From the NCBI GenBank assembly GCA_027002825.1, contig JALWZG010000083.1, forward strand, positions 1 through 44,158: a stretch of DNA of 44,158 nt, given 5' to 3'. The notes under the pieces were generated by a model, which was given only the letters and a program-made list of their open reading frames with translations, made no database searches and was not told the DNA's origin. This DNA is from Caldifarciminota bacterium (lineage in GTDB: Bacteria > Hydrothermota > Hydrothermia > LBFQ01). The position numbers were made by a program, and so were the translations under genes. Positions 16,934 to 24,741 of this stretch are shown piece by piece (positions within the stretch are counted from its first letter, which is position 1; the number at the start of each line of letters is the position of its first letter).

Positions 16934-17599
16934 TCACCAGTTCCACACTACACGGAGGAGGCGGTTGAACCTGACGCGGTGGGTTTTTGGGTCCCAGGAG
17001 AAGTATATCAGAAGGGGTTTTCCCCGAAGGAACCTCACGTCCAGAGGCCCCCAGAACCTTGAGTCCCAGGAGAAATCCCTGTTATCTCCCATTACGAAAA
17101 CGTGTCCTTTCGGCACGACGACGGGGCCGAAGTTGTCCCTTACCCACTGCGTGTTGGCAAACCCACCTCCCTCCCAGATCCTCTGGAACTCACCTTGGGG
17201 AACTTCATAGGGCCACTCTATCACGTTTCTGTCCTTGAAAGTGGCATAAGGTTCGCTGAGGGGACGACCGTTGATGTAGACTTTTTTGTTTATGATCTCA
17301 ACCGTATCACCCTCAAGGGCTATGACCCGCTTTATGTAATCCTTGGGTTCAAAGGGAAAGCGGAAAACAACACTTTCCCCCCGCTTCGGGTACACCCTCT
17401 CGGGAAACTTAAGGGTGGAGAAGGGTAAGGCGACCCCGTATACGGGTTTGAAGACGAAAAGGAAATCCCCCGGTAAGAAGGTGTCCTCCATAGACCCGGT
17501 CGGTATGACGTAGGCCTGAAGTATAAAAGCCCTTATGAAAAGCACTATCAGGATCGTCCATATCCAACCCTTTAGGCTCTCCTTCCACTTCCCCTTCAA
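16934..17599 (-). CDS. lepB: Signal peptidase I
   Basis: A 221-residue type I signal peptidase that removes signal peptides from exported proteins. One N-terminal membrane segment (about 11-29) anchors it. Box B IPTGSMEDT contains the nucleophile Ser 36, box D YIKRVIALEGD the general base Lys 90, and box E MGDNRDFSWDSR follows. An insert between boxes (about 105-160) is ordinary. The start is TTG at 17599; no ATG is available upstream of the membrane segment. It is divergent from the secreted M1 peptidase and convergent with a secreted FG-GAP protein, both likely substrates of this enzyme. Confidence 0.95.
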   Translation of the reverse strand: MKGKWKESLKGWIWTILIVLFIRAFILQAYVIPTGSMEDTFLPGDFLFVFKPVYGVALPFSTLKFPERVYPKRGESVVFRFPFEPKDYIKRVIALEGDTVEIINKKVYINGRPLSEPYATFKDRNVIEWPYEVPQGEFQRIWEGGGFANTQWVRDNFGPVVVPKGHVFVMGDNRDFSWDSRFWGPLDVRFLRGKPLLIYFSWDPKTHRVRFNRLLRVVWNW

Positions 17600-17612
17600 A
17601 GCGGATATTCTA
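17600..17612 (-). promoter_or_regulatory. -10 box directly before the lepB TTG start
   Basis: TAGAAT (17612-17607) is 7 bases before TTG at 17599. It faces the M1 peptidase promoter within a 41-base divergent gap. Confidence 0.6.
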
Positions 17613-17628
17613 AGGGATAGGTCGGATT

Positions 17629-17640
17629 TAAAATAGTCCG
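17629..17640 (+). promoter_or_regulatory. -10 box directly before the M1 peptidase
   Basis: TAAAAT (17629-17634) is 6 bases before the ATG at 17641. Its -35 position would fall on the lepB -10 box of the other strand. Confidence 0.6.
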
Positions 17641-19515
17641 ATGCTTCTCCTCCTGGCCCATTTCAACGTGGTAGAGCTCTGGAAAGCACCGGAGGATCTT
17701 TCCAAACACAAACCCGTCTTTCCCATGTGGGAGTCCCCCACACTCCCGCCCTTGGATGTCAGGAAGTACACCCTGAGTTTTACCGTCCTGAACGGTTATC
17801 TCTACAAGGCGGAGGTGACGCTTGACATATCACCGAGGTGGAGTGTTGACTCGGCCGCGTTTGACTTTTACGGGTACGGGGTTGACAGTATCACCCTGAA
17901 CGGCAACCCCGTCCCTTTCAGCACGGGTGGTGGCGTCGTGTTGGTGCGCTTCCCCACATCCCTCTCCGTAGGCGATGTTTACTCCCTGAAGTTCTTCTAC
18001 TCCGGCGATCCCTCCAGCGCCCGCGCGGAATGCCCCTCCTTCACGAAGGGGATTTACGTGAGGTCCGACGGGAGCTTTTTCACGCTGAGCTATCCCGACG
18101 GTTTCAGATGTTGGGTCCCATCCCTTGACAGGCCTTACGAAAAGGCCGATGAGGGTGTGGAGTTCTTCATAGAGACGGATACGGCGTTTGTGGTGGTCGC
18201 AAACGGGGTCCTTTTGGACACCTTGAGGACGGGAACTACGAAGGTGTGGCACTTCAGGCACTCCCATCCCATAGCCACCTACCTCATATCCATGGCCGGG
18301 AAGGATCTGGCGGCCAACTCCTGGACCTGGAATTACGGTCCCTTCAACATGCCCGTTCTCGCGTGGGTTGACCCCTCGGACACATCCCTTCACTGGGGTG
18401 AAAGTCTTACACAGATGTTGACGGCCTTTTCCGACAGGTTTGGGATCTACCCCTTCTACGACGAGAAGTACGAGCAGAGCGTTGTTATGGGCGTCTTTTC
18501 GGGAGGTATGGAACATCAGACGAGCGTGCATTTCTCCTCCACGTTCGGCGAAGACGTGCAGGCACACGAGCTGTGCCATCAGTGGTGGGGGAACGCCGTG
18601 GGATACGGATCGTTCAAGGACGTATGGCTCGGAGAGGGGTTTGCGACGTACTGCGAGGCCCTATGGCAGGAGAGTACGGGGGGTCTCAGCTCCTACCTGA
18701 ACTACTACAAAACCCGTATTGAAAACGTCTTCTTCACGTACGCATCCAATCCCGGAAAGAGTGTATACGATCCCGGCCCATCCGTAGGGGACATCCTTTC
18801 GGTTTACACGTACCACAAGGGTGCGGCTGTGTTGCACATGCTGCGCTACGTTCTGGATAAGGACACGTCCCTTTTCTTTGGGGCGTTGAGGTATTACAGG
18901 AGCAGGCACGAAGGCTCTTACGCTCTCACCAGTGACTTCGTAAACGACGTAGAGACCTACACGGGCAGGGACTTGGGTTGGTTTTTTGAGCAGTGGGTGT
19001 ATGAGGCGGGATGGCCGGTTTACAACGTGAGGTGGAACAGGTTTGATGAGGGTGGGAGTTGGAGATTGTTGCTGAGGGTTGAGCAGGTGCAACCCGTTGG
19101 CGCTCCTACTTTCAAGATGCCGATAGAGGTTGAGGTGTTCACACCTTCTGGGGATACGACGGTAGTGATATGGGACAGTCTTGACGTTCAGCACTTCTGG
19201 ATAACCCTTAGCGATAGGCCAGACAGCGTGCGATGGGATCCGGACAACTGGGTGCTTGAGGAGCATACGGTTTCGTTTGATCCCGCTCTGGGCATATCCG
19301 AACACATGAACCAGGAGGCCGGGAGGGATATAGTGATAAGATTTGTGGGAGGGGGTGTAGTAATAACTGCGCCGTTGGGTGGGGAGGTAATAGAGATATA
19401 CGACAGGGGTGGTAGGAGGGTGGCGAGGGGGTTTGGGAGGTTGAAGGTGAATCTCAGGGGTGGGGTTTATTACGCCGTGAGCGGAGCCAAGGTGAAGGCC
19501 TTCGTGGTGAGGTAA
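17641..19515 (+). CDS. Secreted M1-family metallopeptidase with sorting tail
   Basis: A 624-residue gluzincin. An N-terminal beta-saddle domain (about 40-210) leads to the catalytic domain with SGGMEHQT near 287-294, the counterpart of the GAMEN exopeptidase motif. HELCH (309-313) with Glu 332 in WLGEGFATYCE binds zinc. Members cut residues from peptide N-termini. The tail from about residue 575 has EIYDRGGRRVARG, LRGGVYYAV and ends in FVVR, like other cargo here, so export to the surface or medium is likely. The N-terminal hydrophobic stretch is very short. M1 homologues with this kind of tail are known in FCB-group bacteria. The substrate is presumably environmental peptide. Confidence 0.92.
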   Translation: MLLLLAHFNVVELWKAPEDLSKHKPVFPMWESPTLPPLDVRKYTLSFTVLNGYLYKAEVTLDISPRWSVDSAAFDFYGYGVDSITLNGNPVPFSTGGGVVLVRFPTSLSVGDVYSLKFFYSGDPSSARAECPSFTKGIYVRSDGSFFTLSYPDGFRCWVPSLDRPYEKADEGVEFFIETDTAFVVVANGVLLDTLRTGTTKVWHFRHSHPIATYLISMAGKDLAANSWTWNYGPFNMPVLAWVDPSDTSLHWGESLTQMLTAFSDRFGIYPFYDEKYEQSVVMGVFSGGMEHQTSVHFSSTFGEDVQAHELCHQWWGNAVGYGSFKDVWLGEGFATYCEALWQESTGGLSSYLNYYKTRIENVFFTYASNPGKSVYDPGPSVGDILSVYTYHKGAAVLHMLRYVLDKDTSLFFGALRYYRSRHEGSYALTSDFVNDVETYTGRDLGWFFEQWVYEAGWPVYNVRWNRFDEGGSWRLLLRVEQVQPVGAPTFKMPIEVEVFTPSGDTTVVIWDSLDVQHFWITLSDRPDSVRWDPDNWVLEEHTVSFDPALGISEHMNQEAGRDIVIRFVGGGVVITAPLGGEVIEIYDRGGRRVARGFGRLKVNLRGGVYYAVSGAKVKAFVVR

Positions 19516-19531
19516 GGGCTGCGCTCCGGCT

Positions 19532-19545
19532 TAGAATTCCCGGTA
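19532..19545 (+). promoter_or_regulatory. -10 box directly before fmt
   Basis: TAGAAT (19532-19537) is 8 bases before the ATG at 19546, with no Shine-Dalgarno site. Confidence 0.55.
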
Positions 19546-20481
19546 ATGCGATACGTCTTTCTCGGCAGCGGAGAGATAGCCCGTTTCACCCTGCGCAATC
19601 TCTTAAAGTACGCCCCCCCTATGCTCGTGATAACCAAACCGGATCGCCCAAAGGGTAGAGGGAGGAAGCTCCGTCCCACACCCGTCAAAGAGGAGGCTTT
19701 GGCACACGGCCTCGCCGTTGAAACACCGGAGAACCCCAACTCTCCGGATTTTGTCGCAAGGGTTTCGGATTTAAAACCCGATTTCATATTCCTCGCCGAT
19801 TACGGGGCCATATTGAAGAAAAACCTCCTATCCTCCGTGAGTGTTGCACCCCTGTGCATGCACCCATCTCTCCTTCCCAAGTACAGAGGCCCCGCACCTT
19901 TAGAACACACCTTTTTTAACTGTGAGCGTATAACCGGTATCACGGTCTTCGTCATGGAGGAAAGGGTGGACGCCGGAGATATACTGCTCCAGGAGACCCT
20001 GACCATAGACCCGGCGCATCAGACGAAGGGGGACATCATACCCCTCTTTGCCGAGGTGGGCGCACGCCTGCTTTACGAGTCGGCCAAACTCCTCTCGGAG
20101 GGCAGGATAAAACCGAGGCCTCAGGAGGGGAGGCCGACATACGCCCCGCGCCTAAAACCTGAGGATGAGTTCATAAATCCGGAGGAGGGTTTCATGAAGA
20201 CGACGTGCAGGATAAACGGACTTTCCCCCAATCCCGGAGCGAGATACGTCTGGAGGACACCTTACGGAAAAACGTTTCACCTAAAACTACTCCGTGCAAA
20301 CCCGGCCCCCGAGCACGTGGATGTACCCGTTGGGGAGTTCGTTTACAGGGACGGCAAACTCCTTCTCGGTTGTGGCGACGGCTCCGTATCCGTCCTACAG
20401 GTCAGAATAGCCCACAAGGGGAAGCTATTGGGGCCGAAGGAGTTCGCCAACGGATACCTCTTGGGCGGTGTGGGGAGATGA
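19546..20481 (+). CDS. fmt: Methionyl-tRNA formyltransferase
   Basis: A 311-residue Fmt, which formylates initiator Met-tRNA using 10-formyltetrahydrofolate. The N-terminal formyltransferase domain has FLGSGEIA, LADYGAIL, HPSLLPKYRGPAP (106-118) and RVDAGDIL with Asp 142; the C-terminal OB fold begins near residue 205. The conserved catalytic triad in this fold is Asn-His-Asp. His 106 and Asp 142 are present, but the Asn position is Cys 104 (CMHPS in place of N-x-H-x-S). Family membership is clear from the rest, and length is normal. It overlaps the next gene by 4 bases (ATGA). Confidence 0.9.
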   Translation: MRYVFLGSGEIARFTLRNLLKYAPPMLVITKPDRPKGRGRKLRPTPVKEEALAHGLAVETPENPNSPDFVARVSDLKPDFIFLADYGAILKKNLLSSVSVAPLCMHPSLLPKYRGPAPLEHTFFNCERITGITVFVMEERVDAGDILLQETLTIDPAHQTKGDIIPLFAEVGARLLYESAKLLSEGRIKPRPQEGRPTYAPRLKPEDEFINPEEGFMKTTCRINGLSPNPGARYVWRTPYGKTFHLKLLRANPAPEHVDVPVGEFVYRDGKLLLGCGDGSVSVLQVRIAHKGKLLGPKEFANGYLLGGVGR

Positions 20482-20888
20482 AAAGGTACGCACATGAGGC
20501 CTTTTTCACCACCTTGATGGCCGCCTACTCCCTCAGCTTTGCTTTGGTTGACCGTGGATTGCTGCGACCTTCTGCGGTTGTATCACTTGTATCCTTGGCG
20601 TTTTTTCCCGTATTCGTTCTCGTGGGAAGGCTTCTGAAAAAGGGCCCCCTTAAAAGAAACCTCTTTTTGCCGCTTGACATAGCCCTAATGGTGTCCACGG
20701 TTATGAACGCCGTATCCTTCGGTGATGTCCACTTCTTCGCCGTGATGTTCGTGATCCAGATCTTCATCCTCGCGATGGCCTTTGTGTGGAGCGCCTATGA
20801 GTTCGTCAGGGAGGGGAGAACCCTTCAGTTCGTCCTATCCTTTGCCATATGGTTTTCCCTTGTCGTCCTCACCGACGCCTTCCTTTGA
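20478..20888 (+). CDS. Small membrane protein, unknown function
   Basis: A 136-residue protein with about four predicted membrane segments (roughly residues 9-28, 33-52, 64-102 and 114-134) and a basic loop LLKKGPLKRN. I recognise no family. The open frame extends far upstream inside fmt, but the ATG at 20478 in the ATGA overlap with the fmt stop begins the hydrophobic protein, so I chose it. Its last 20 bases overlap the 3' end of the convergent antiporter gene. Co-transcribed with fmt by its position. Confidence 0.75.
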   Translation: MKRYAHEAFFTTLMAAYSLSFALVDRGLLRPSAVVSLVSLAFFPVFVLVGRLLKKGPLKRNLFLPLDIALMVSTVMNAVSFGDVHFFAVMFVIQIFILAMAFVWSAYEFVREGRTLQFVLSFAIWFSLVVLTDAFL

Positions 20889-22191
20889 ACAGACCCCAAA
20901 ACCCCCTGCTTTCCACCTTCTCCTCCTTGGGTTCTGTTAGGAATATCTTTGTGAAAAAGGTTCCCGCCGTCATCCACACGACCGTGAGGAGGATCACGCC
21001 GAAGGCGTAGGAGAGGAACATGTGGGACTTATCGGGTATGTACATGCCCACGGTAAAGGCGACTATGGCCGAGACCAACCCCCTGGGCATCATGAAGAGG
21101 AGGATGAGTCCGTCCCTCATGTTCAGATCCCTGTCAACCCTGTAAAGGAGGAAGGTGACCACCAATCGTACGGCCACTAGGATCAAAAACACGGCGAACA
21201 TGCCTTGGATTATGTGTACGTCAAGGAGGTAGCGCAGGTTCACCGTCATGCCGAGTATCAGGAAGAAAAACGTGCTGAAGACAAAGGATAGCTCCACGCT
21301 CACCTTTCTGGTGAACTCGTCCAACGTGAAGTTGAGCATCTCAAGTCTGTCCTCCTTCACCCTCAAAACGGGTTTGATCATGTCCACGATGTTGTGGGCG
21401 TTGGAGATGACCATACCGAGTATTATGGCCGCGAGGGGACCGCTCCCCCCCAAAAGCTCCACCACCCAGTACACACCGAAGAGCATGCCGAGGGTCAGGA
21501 TGTAGTAGATCTCGTTCTGGACGAGTGTCTTTATAACCTGTAGCCACATGAACCCCACGGCCATGGCTATGAGGACGGCGTACACCACGGAGTCAAACAT
21601 GTACTGCAGGGGGTTTCCACCTTTGCCCTGAAGCATGTTCAAAACCACACTCGCCCCCACGACTATGTATATCTCGGCCAGGACGGCCTCAAACTTGGAG
21701 ATGATCTTGGCCTCGGGGGAGACGTGCAGCTTGGAAATGAGCGGCAGGACTATTGCTCCACTCGTTCCACCCAACATGAAACCTATCAGTAGACCTATGC
21801 TCAGCTCTCCACCGTAGAAGACCCAGAGGGCGGTTATGGCCACCGTTGAAACGACCATCAGCACCATGGAGTAGAGGAAGGCTATGGTCAGCTTTTTTAC
21901 CAGAACCTTTATATCAAGGGCGAGTCCACCCTCAAACAGGATTATGGCGAAGGCCATGGTTCCGAAGTAGGGGGCGATCTTCAGCACCGAGTCGGGTGAG
22001 ACCACGTGGAGGACGTTTGAGAGGACGAATCCAAGGAGTATCAGGAAGAGGGTGGGAGGAATGCTGAGCCTTCTAAAGATAACGTCGGCCACAAAACCGA
22101 CGAGGATAATACCCGCTATAAATCCGAGAAACGCCGAGGGGGAGAGTACACCCGTCCCTCCCCCTGCCGCTATTGTCCCGTTTAAAAGCAC
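20869..22191 (-). CDS. Cation/proton antiporter (CPA family)
   Basis: A 440-residue integral membrane protein with about 12 membrane segments and no extra cytoplasmic regulatory domain. Signatures: ILFEGGLALDIKVL near residue 85 and the GGTSGAIVLPLISKL segment near 141, as in Na+/H+ exchangers of the CPA1/NhaP type. Such proteins exchange Na+ or K+ for H+ to control internal pH and salt. The start is GTG at 22191, eight bases after a TATAAT box. It is divergent from hpt. The substrate ion cannot be told from sequence. Confidence 0.88.
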   Translation of the reverse strand: MLLNGTIAAGGGTGVLSPSAFLGFIAGIILVGFVADVIFRRLSIPPTLFLILLGFVLSNVLHVVSPDSVLKIAPYFGTMAFAIILFEGGLALDIKVLVKKLTIAFLYSMVLMVVSTVAITALWVFYGGELSIGLLIGFMLGGTSGAIVLPLISKLHVSPEAKIISKFEAVLAEIYIVVGASVVLNMLQGKGGNPLQYMFDSVVYAVLIAMAVGFMWLQVIKTLVQNEIYYILTLGMLFGVYWVVELLGGSGPLAAIILGMVISNAHNIVDMIKPVLRVKEDRLEMLNFTLDEFTRKVSVELSFVFSTFFFLILGMTVNLRYLLDVHIIQGMFAVFLILVAVRLVVTFLLYRVDRDLNMRDGLILLFMMPRGLVSAIVAFTVGMYIPDKSHMFLSYAFGVILLTVVWMTAGTFFTKIFLTEPKEEKVESRGFWGLFKGRRR

Positions 22192-22205
22192 AACACAGTA
22201 TTATA
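22192..22205 (-). promoter_or_regulatory. -10 box directly before the antiporter GTG start
   Basis: TATAAT (22205-22200, minus strand) is 8 bases before the GTG at 22191, with no Shine-Dalgarno site between. Confidence 0.65.
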
Positions 22206-22224
22206 CGGGGCTACCTCCATCCGG

Positions 22225-22263
22225 TTGGAAATCCTCCGAATACCTCCGTAGAATGAAGGGGTT
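22225..22263 (+). promoter_or_regulatory. hpt promoter
   Basis: TTGGAA (22225-22230), an 18-base spacer, then TAGAAT (22249-22254), 9 bases and the ATG at 22264. It is divergent from the antiporter promoter. Confidence 0.55.
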
Positions 22264-22782
22264 ATGGGGTTTAGGATAAGCGAGAAGGATATAAAAGGGC
22301 GCATAAGGGAGATGGCAAGGGAAATAGAGAGGGATTTTGCGGGTAAAGAGCCGCTTTTTGTGGGAGTCCTAAAGGGGGCCTTCGTCTTCATGGCGGATCT
22401 CATAAGGGAGGTGAACCTACCCTTAAAGGTGGACTTCCTCGCCGTATCCAGCTACGGCCTGAAAACCGAAAGCAGCGGGGAGGTGAGACTTATAAAGGAC
22501 CTTGACCACCCTATAGAAAACGAACACGTTCTGGTGGTTGAGGACATACTGGATACGGGCCTTACACTCTCCTACATCGTCAGGATGCTCAAGGACAGAA
22601 ACCCTGCCTCCCTGAAAACCGCCGTCCTCCTGGACAAACCCTCCCAACGCAAGATCCCCTTTAGGGCCGATTACGTGGGTTTTGAGGTTCCTCCGGTCTT
22701 CCTGGTCGGATACGGTCTTGACGCGGGGGAGAGGTACAGAAACCTACCCTACATAACGGACATAGACTCCGTGGGGCTATAG
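22264..22782 (+). CDS. hpt: Hypoxanthine(-guanine) phosphoribosyltransferase
   Basis: A 172-residue purine-salvage enzyme that joins hypoxanthine or guanine to PRPP. The PRPP-binding motif VLVVEDILDTGLTL is at 89-102; FVGVLKGAFVFMADLIR (32-48) is the family's conserved N-terminal block, and a flexible-loop SSYGLKTESSGEVRL follows. C-terminal FEVPPVFLVGYGLDAGERYRNLPYI is typical. Base preference between hypoxanthine and guanine is not decided by these motifs. It lies just upstream of the tRNA-Trp promoter. Confidence 0.95.
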   Translation: MGFRISEKDIKGRIREMAREIERDFAGKEPLFVGVLKGAFVFMADLIREVNLPLKVDFLAVSSYGLKTESSGEVRLIKDLDHPIENEHVLVVEDILDTGLTLSYIVRMLKDRNPASLKTAVLLDKPSQRKIPFRADYVGFEVPPVFLVGYGLDAGERYRNLPYITDIDSVGL

Positions 22783-22830
22783 GTTGTACCCCGTCCGCAG
22801 GCGAAACCACACACGGAGATTTTTCAGCAG

Positions 22831-22836
22831 TATAAT
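22831..22836 (+). promoter_or_regulatory. -10 box of the tRNA-Trp / rpoBC supra-operon
   Basis: TATAAT lies 28 bases upstream of the tRNA. No clear -35 is seen. Transcription would begin near 22843, giving a roughly 22-base 5' trailer for RNase P to remove. Confidence 0.65.
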
Positions 22837-22864
22837 ACCATCCGCTGCAGGGGTTTTTGGTTGT

Positions 22865-22937
22865 AGGGCCGTAGCTCAACTGGAAGAGCGGCGGATTCCA
22901 AATCCGCAGGTTGGGGGTTCGAGTCCCTCCGGCCCTG
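22865..22937 (+). tRNA. tRNA-Trp (CCA anticodon)
   Basis: A complete 73-base cloverleaf: acceptor AGGGCCG (22865-22871) pairs with CGGCCCT (22930-22936), discriminator G 22937. Anticodon stem GCGGA/TCCGC with loop TTCCAAA, anticodon CCA at 22898-22900. T-stem GGGGG/CCCTC with loop TTCGAGT. The 3' CCA is not encoded. Position 8 is U. It is followed after three bases by the rpmG start codon, so rpmG must depend on processing of, or read-through from, this tRNA. Confidence 0.96.
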
Positions 22938-22940
22938 CTT

Positions 22941-23108
22941 ATGGCCAAAAAGGCAAAGGGAAGTCATACGGTGGGGTTGAAATGCACCGTATGCGGAAGG
23001 TTTAACTACGCGATAAAGAAACAGAGGTCAAACCGTAAGAAGATGGAGCTCCGGAAGTACTGCAAGTGGTGCCGCAAGCACACCCTCCACAAGGAGGCCA
23101 AGCTATGA
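22941..23108 (+). CDS. rpmG: 50S ribosomal protein L33
   Basis: A 55-residue L33, a zinc-ribbon type with two CxxC pairs: CTVCGRF and CKWCRKHT. All four cysteines are present, so it is the zinc-binding form. The ATG at 22941 begins only three bases after the tRNA-Trp discriminator base, and there is no Shine-Dalgarno site in the tRNA sequence. The stop overlaps secE by 4 bases (ATGA). Confidence 0.93.
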   Translation: MAKKAKGSHTVGLKCTVCGRFNYAIKKQRSNRKKMELRKYCKWCRKHTLHKEAKL

Positions 23109-23350
23109 ACATCCTGACCTCTTTGAAGGAGACCCTGAACAAGTTCTGGGAGATGCTGGTGAACCTCCCGGAGTTCATGGAGGGTATGAAGGAGGAGCTG
23201 GGACGTCTGACGTGGCCCAGCTGGAACGATCTGATCGTCGGAACGGCCGGAGTCCTGGCCATATCCGCCGCGACGACCCTCTTCATATGGGTCTCCGACA
23301 TGCTCGTATCCCGCGTCTTCATAGCGATAATAGGCATGTTCGGCGGATAG
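23105..23350 (+). CDS. secE: Protein translocase subunit SecE
   Basis: An 81-residue SecE, the small essential part of the SecYEG channel. The conserved amphipathic stretch MKEELGRLTWPSWNDL precedes one membrane segment (about residues 45-66). This is the single-span form usual outside enterobacteria. The frame opens further upstream, but the ATG at 23105 has AAGGAGG nine bases before it and overlaps the rpmG stop, so I chose it. It precedes nusG, the standard order. Confidence 0.93.
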   Translation: MNILTSLKETLNKFWEMLVNLPEFMEGMKEELGRLTWPSWNDLIVGTAGVLAISAATTLFIWVSDMLVSRVFIAIIGMFGG

Positions 23351-23359
23351 GGGGTGGGC

Positions 23360-24286
23360 ATGGCCCAGGTGAAAGAAAAGAACTGGTTGGTCTTTTGGAC
23401 GGTTTCCGGCCAAGAGATGAGGACAAAGCGGAGAATTGAGAAGCTGGTTAAGGACCTGGGTTTGGAGGACAAGGTTGAAAGCGTCTTTGTCCCCACTATA
23501 AGGGTCAGCAGGTTTATAAAGAAGAAGCGCAGACCGAGACTGGTAGACATAGTCATAGAGGCTTGGGAAGACGGCCTGCCGGTCGGATTTCTCAAACTCA
23601 TCTCCCCATATCCCATAGGGTTTACGGGTAAATCCAAGGAGTTGCCCGATCTCCCTTTCCCTTACACACCTCTTAAGAGGGGGCTTTACAGGTTTGAGAA
23701 GGTGGACAGGTACAGGTTGGAGGACCTCTTCAGGACGCTGCGGGCTTACGGTTTCAAACCCGTGATCTTAGGGGTGAACGAGAGAAAACTGCCCGAATTT
23801 GAGAGGAACCTGAGGGAGTGGGGTATAGGTTTTTCCCACCGCAGAAGCGCCTTAAAGCCCGGAGAGGGACAGTACGAGACCGTGGAGGAGATGAGGATCG
23901 TTGAAAAGCCCATATACAAAGGCTATATCTTCATAAAGATGGAGAACGACCAGAGGGTGATAGACAAGATCACCCAGATCATATCGCGCACGAGACCCAT
24001 ACGGGCGAGGGATCCCGAGACGGGAGAGCCTGCCTACCTCAGGATGCCCGAAGAGGACATACGCAAGATAGAGGAGCTCATAAAACAGCAGGAGGAGGAG
24101 AGTCAGAGGGAGATCCCGTTTGCCGTGGGGGATAAGGTGCGTATAGTGGACGGGGTTTTCAAGGGGAGGGAAGGAGAGGTCATGGCGGTTGACGCCGAAA
24201 AGGGCATAGTAACCGTGCGTATAGTTGAGTTTGGAAAGCCGCAGAACATACCCTTCAGGTTTTCCATGGTTGACAGGATAAGCTAA
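23360..24286 (+). CDS. nusG: Transcription antitermination factor NusG with large NGN insertion
   Basis: A 308-residue NusG, against about 180 in E. coli. The NGN domain begins with [11 protein letters not shown] and [11 protein letters not shown] (to about 52) and resumes at [12 protein letters not shown] (183-194); the KOW domain is [21 protein letters not shown] near 254-274. Between about 52 and 178 lies an extra domain of roughly 125 residues, a placement like the second domain of Thermotoga and Aquifex NusG. NusG binds the clamp helices of RNA polymerase and links it to ribosome or Rho. I chose the ATG at 23360 over a GTG at 23354. It lies between secE and rplK as usual. Confidence 0.95.
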   Translation: MAQVKEKNWLVFWTVSGQEMRTKRRIEKLVKDLGLEDKVESVFVPTIRVSRFIKKKRRPRLVDIVIEAWEDGLPVGFLKLISPYPIGFTGKSKELPDLPFPYTPLKRGLYRFEKVDRYRLEDLFRTLRAYGFKPVILGVNERKLPEFERNLREWGIGFSHRRSALKPGEGQYETVEEMRIVEKPIYKGYIFIKMENDQRVIDKITQIISRTRPIRARDPETGEPAYLRMPEEDIRKIEELIKQQEEESQREIPFAVGDKVRIVDGVFKGREGEVMAVDAEKGIVTVRIVEFGKPQNIPFRFSMVDRIS

Positions 24287-24299
24287 GGAGGTTAAAGGT

Positions 24300-24740
24300 A
24301 TGGCCAAGAAAAGGAAGAAGGAAGTAGTGGCGGTTGTTAAGCTCCAGCTCAGTGCGGGTCAGGCTTCACCCGCACCGCCCGTAGGCCCGACCCTAAGCCC
24401 CTACGGTATAAACCTGATGCAGTTCGTCAAGCAGTTCAACGATGCCACAAGGGACAAGATGGGGCTGATAATACCCGTCGTGATCACCATATACAAGGAC
24501 AGGACGTTTGACCTGGAGTTCAAGACGCCACCGGCTTCCGTACTTCTGAAGAAGGCCGCGGGCGTTGAGAAAGGCGCCAGCGAGCCCGGTAAACAGGTGG
24601 TCGGCACCGTAAAGAGATCTCAGGTGGTTGAGATAGCCAAGCAGAAGATGCCGGACCTGAACACGACGGATTTGGACGCCGCCGTGCGGATGATAGAAGG
24701 GACCGCCCGGAGCATGGGAATAAAAATAGTGGAGGGGTGA
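24300..24740 (+). CDS. rplK: 50S ribosomal protein L11
   Basis: A 146-residue L11, which forms the GTPase-associated stalk base. [25 protein letters not shown] is the N-terminal signature, and [23 protein letters not shown] the C-terminal rRNA-binding helix. AAGGAGG lies 9 bases upstream of the ATG. Length is normal. Confidence 0.97.
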   Translation: MAKKRKKEVVAVVKLQLSAGQASPAPPVGPTLSPYGINLMQFVKQFNDATRDKMGLIIPVVITIYKDRTFDLEFKTPPASVLLKKAAGVEKGASEPGKQVVGTVKRSQVVEIAKQKMPDLNTTDLDAAVRMIEGTARSMGIKIVEG

Positions 24741-24741
24741 A

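Noticed and set aside
17830-18579. A 249-codon minus-strand frame inside the M1 peptidase.
   Set aside because: Shadow of a gene with intact catalytic motifs; no ribosome binding site or promoter upstream.
23846-24300. Minus-strand frame of 151 codons within nusG.
   Set aside because: Shadow frame; the plus strand encodes a well-supported NusG with KOW domain.
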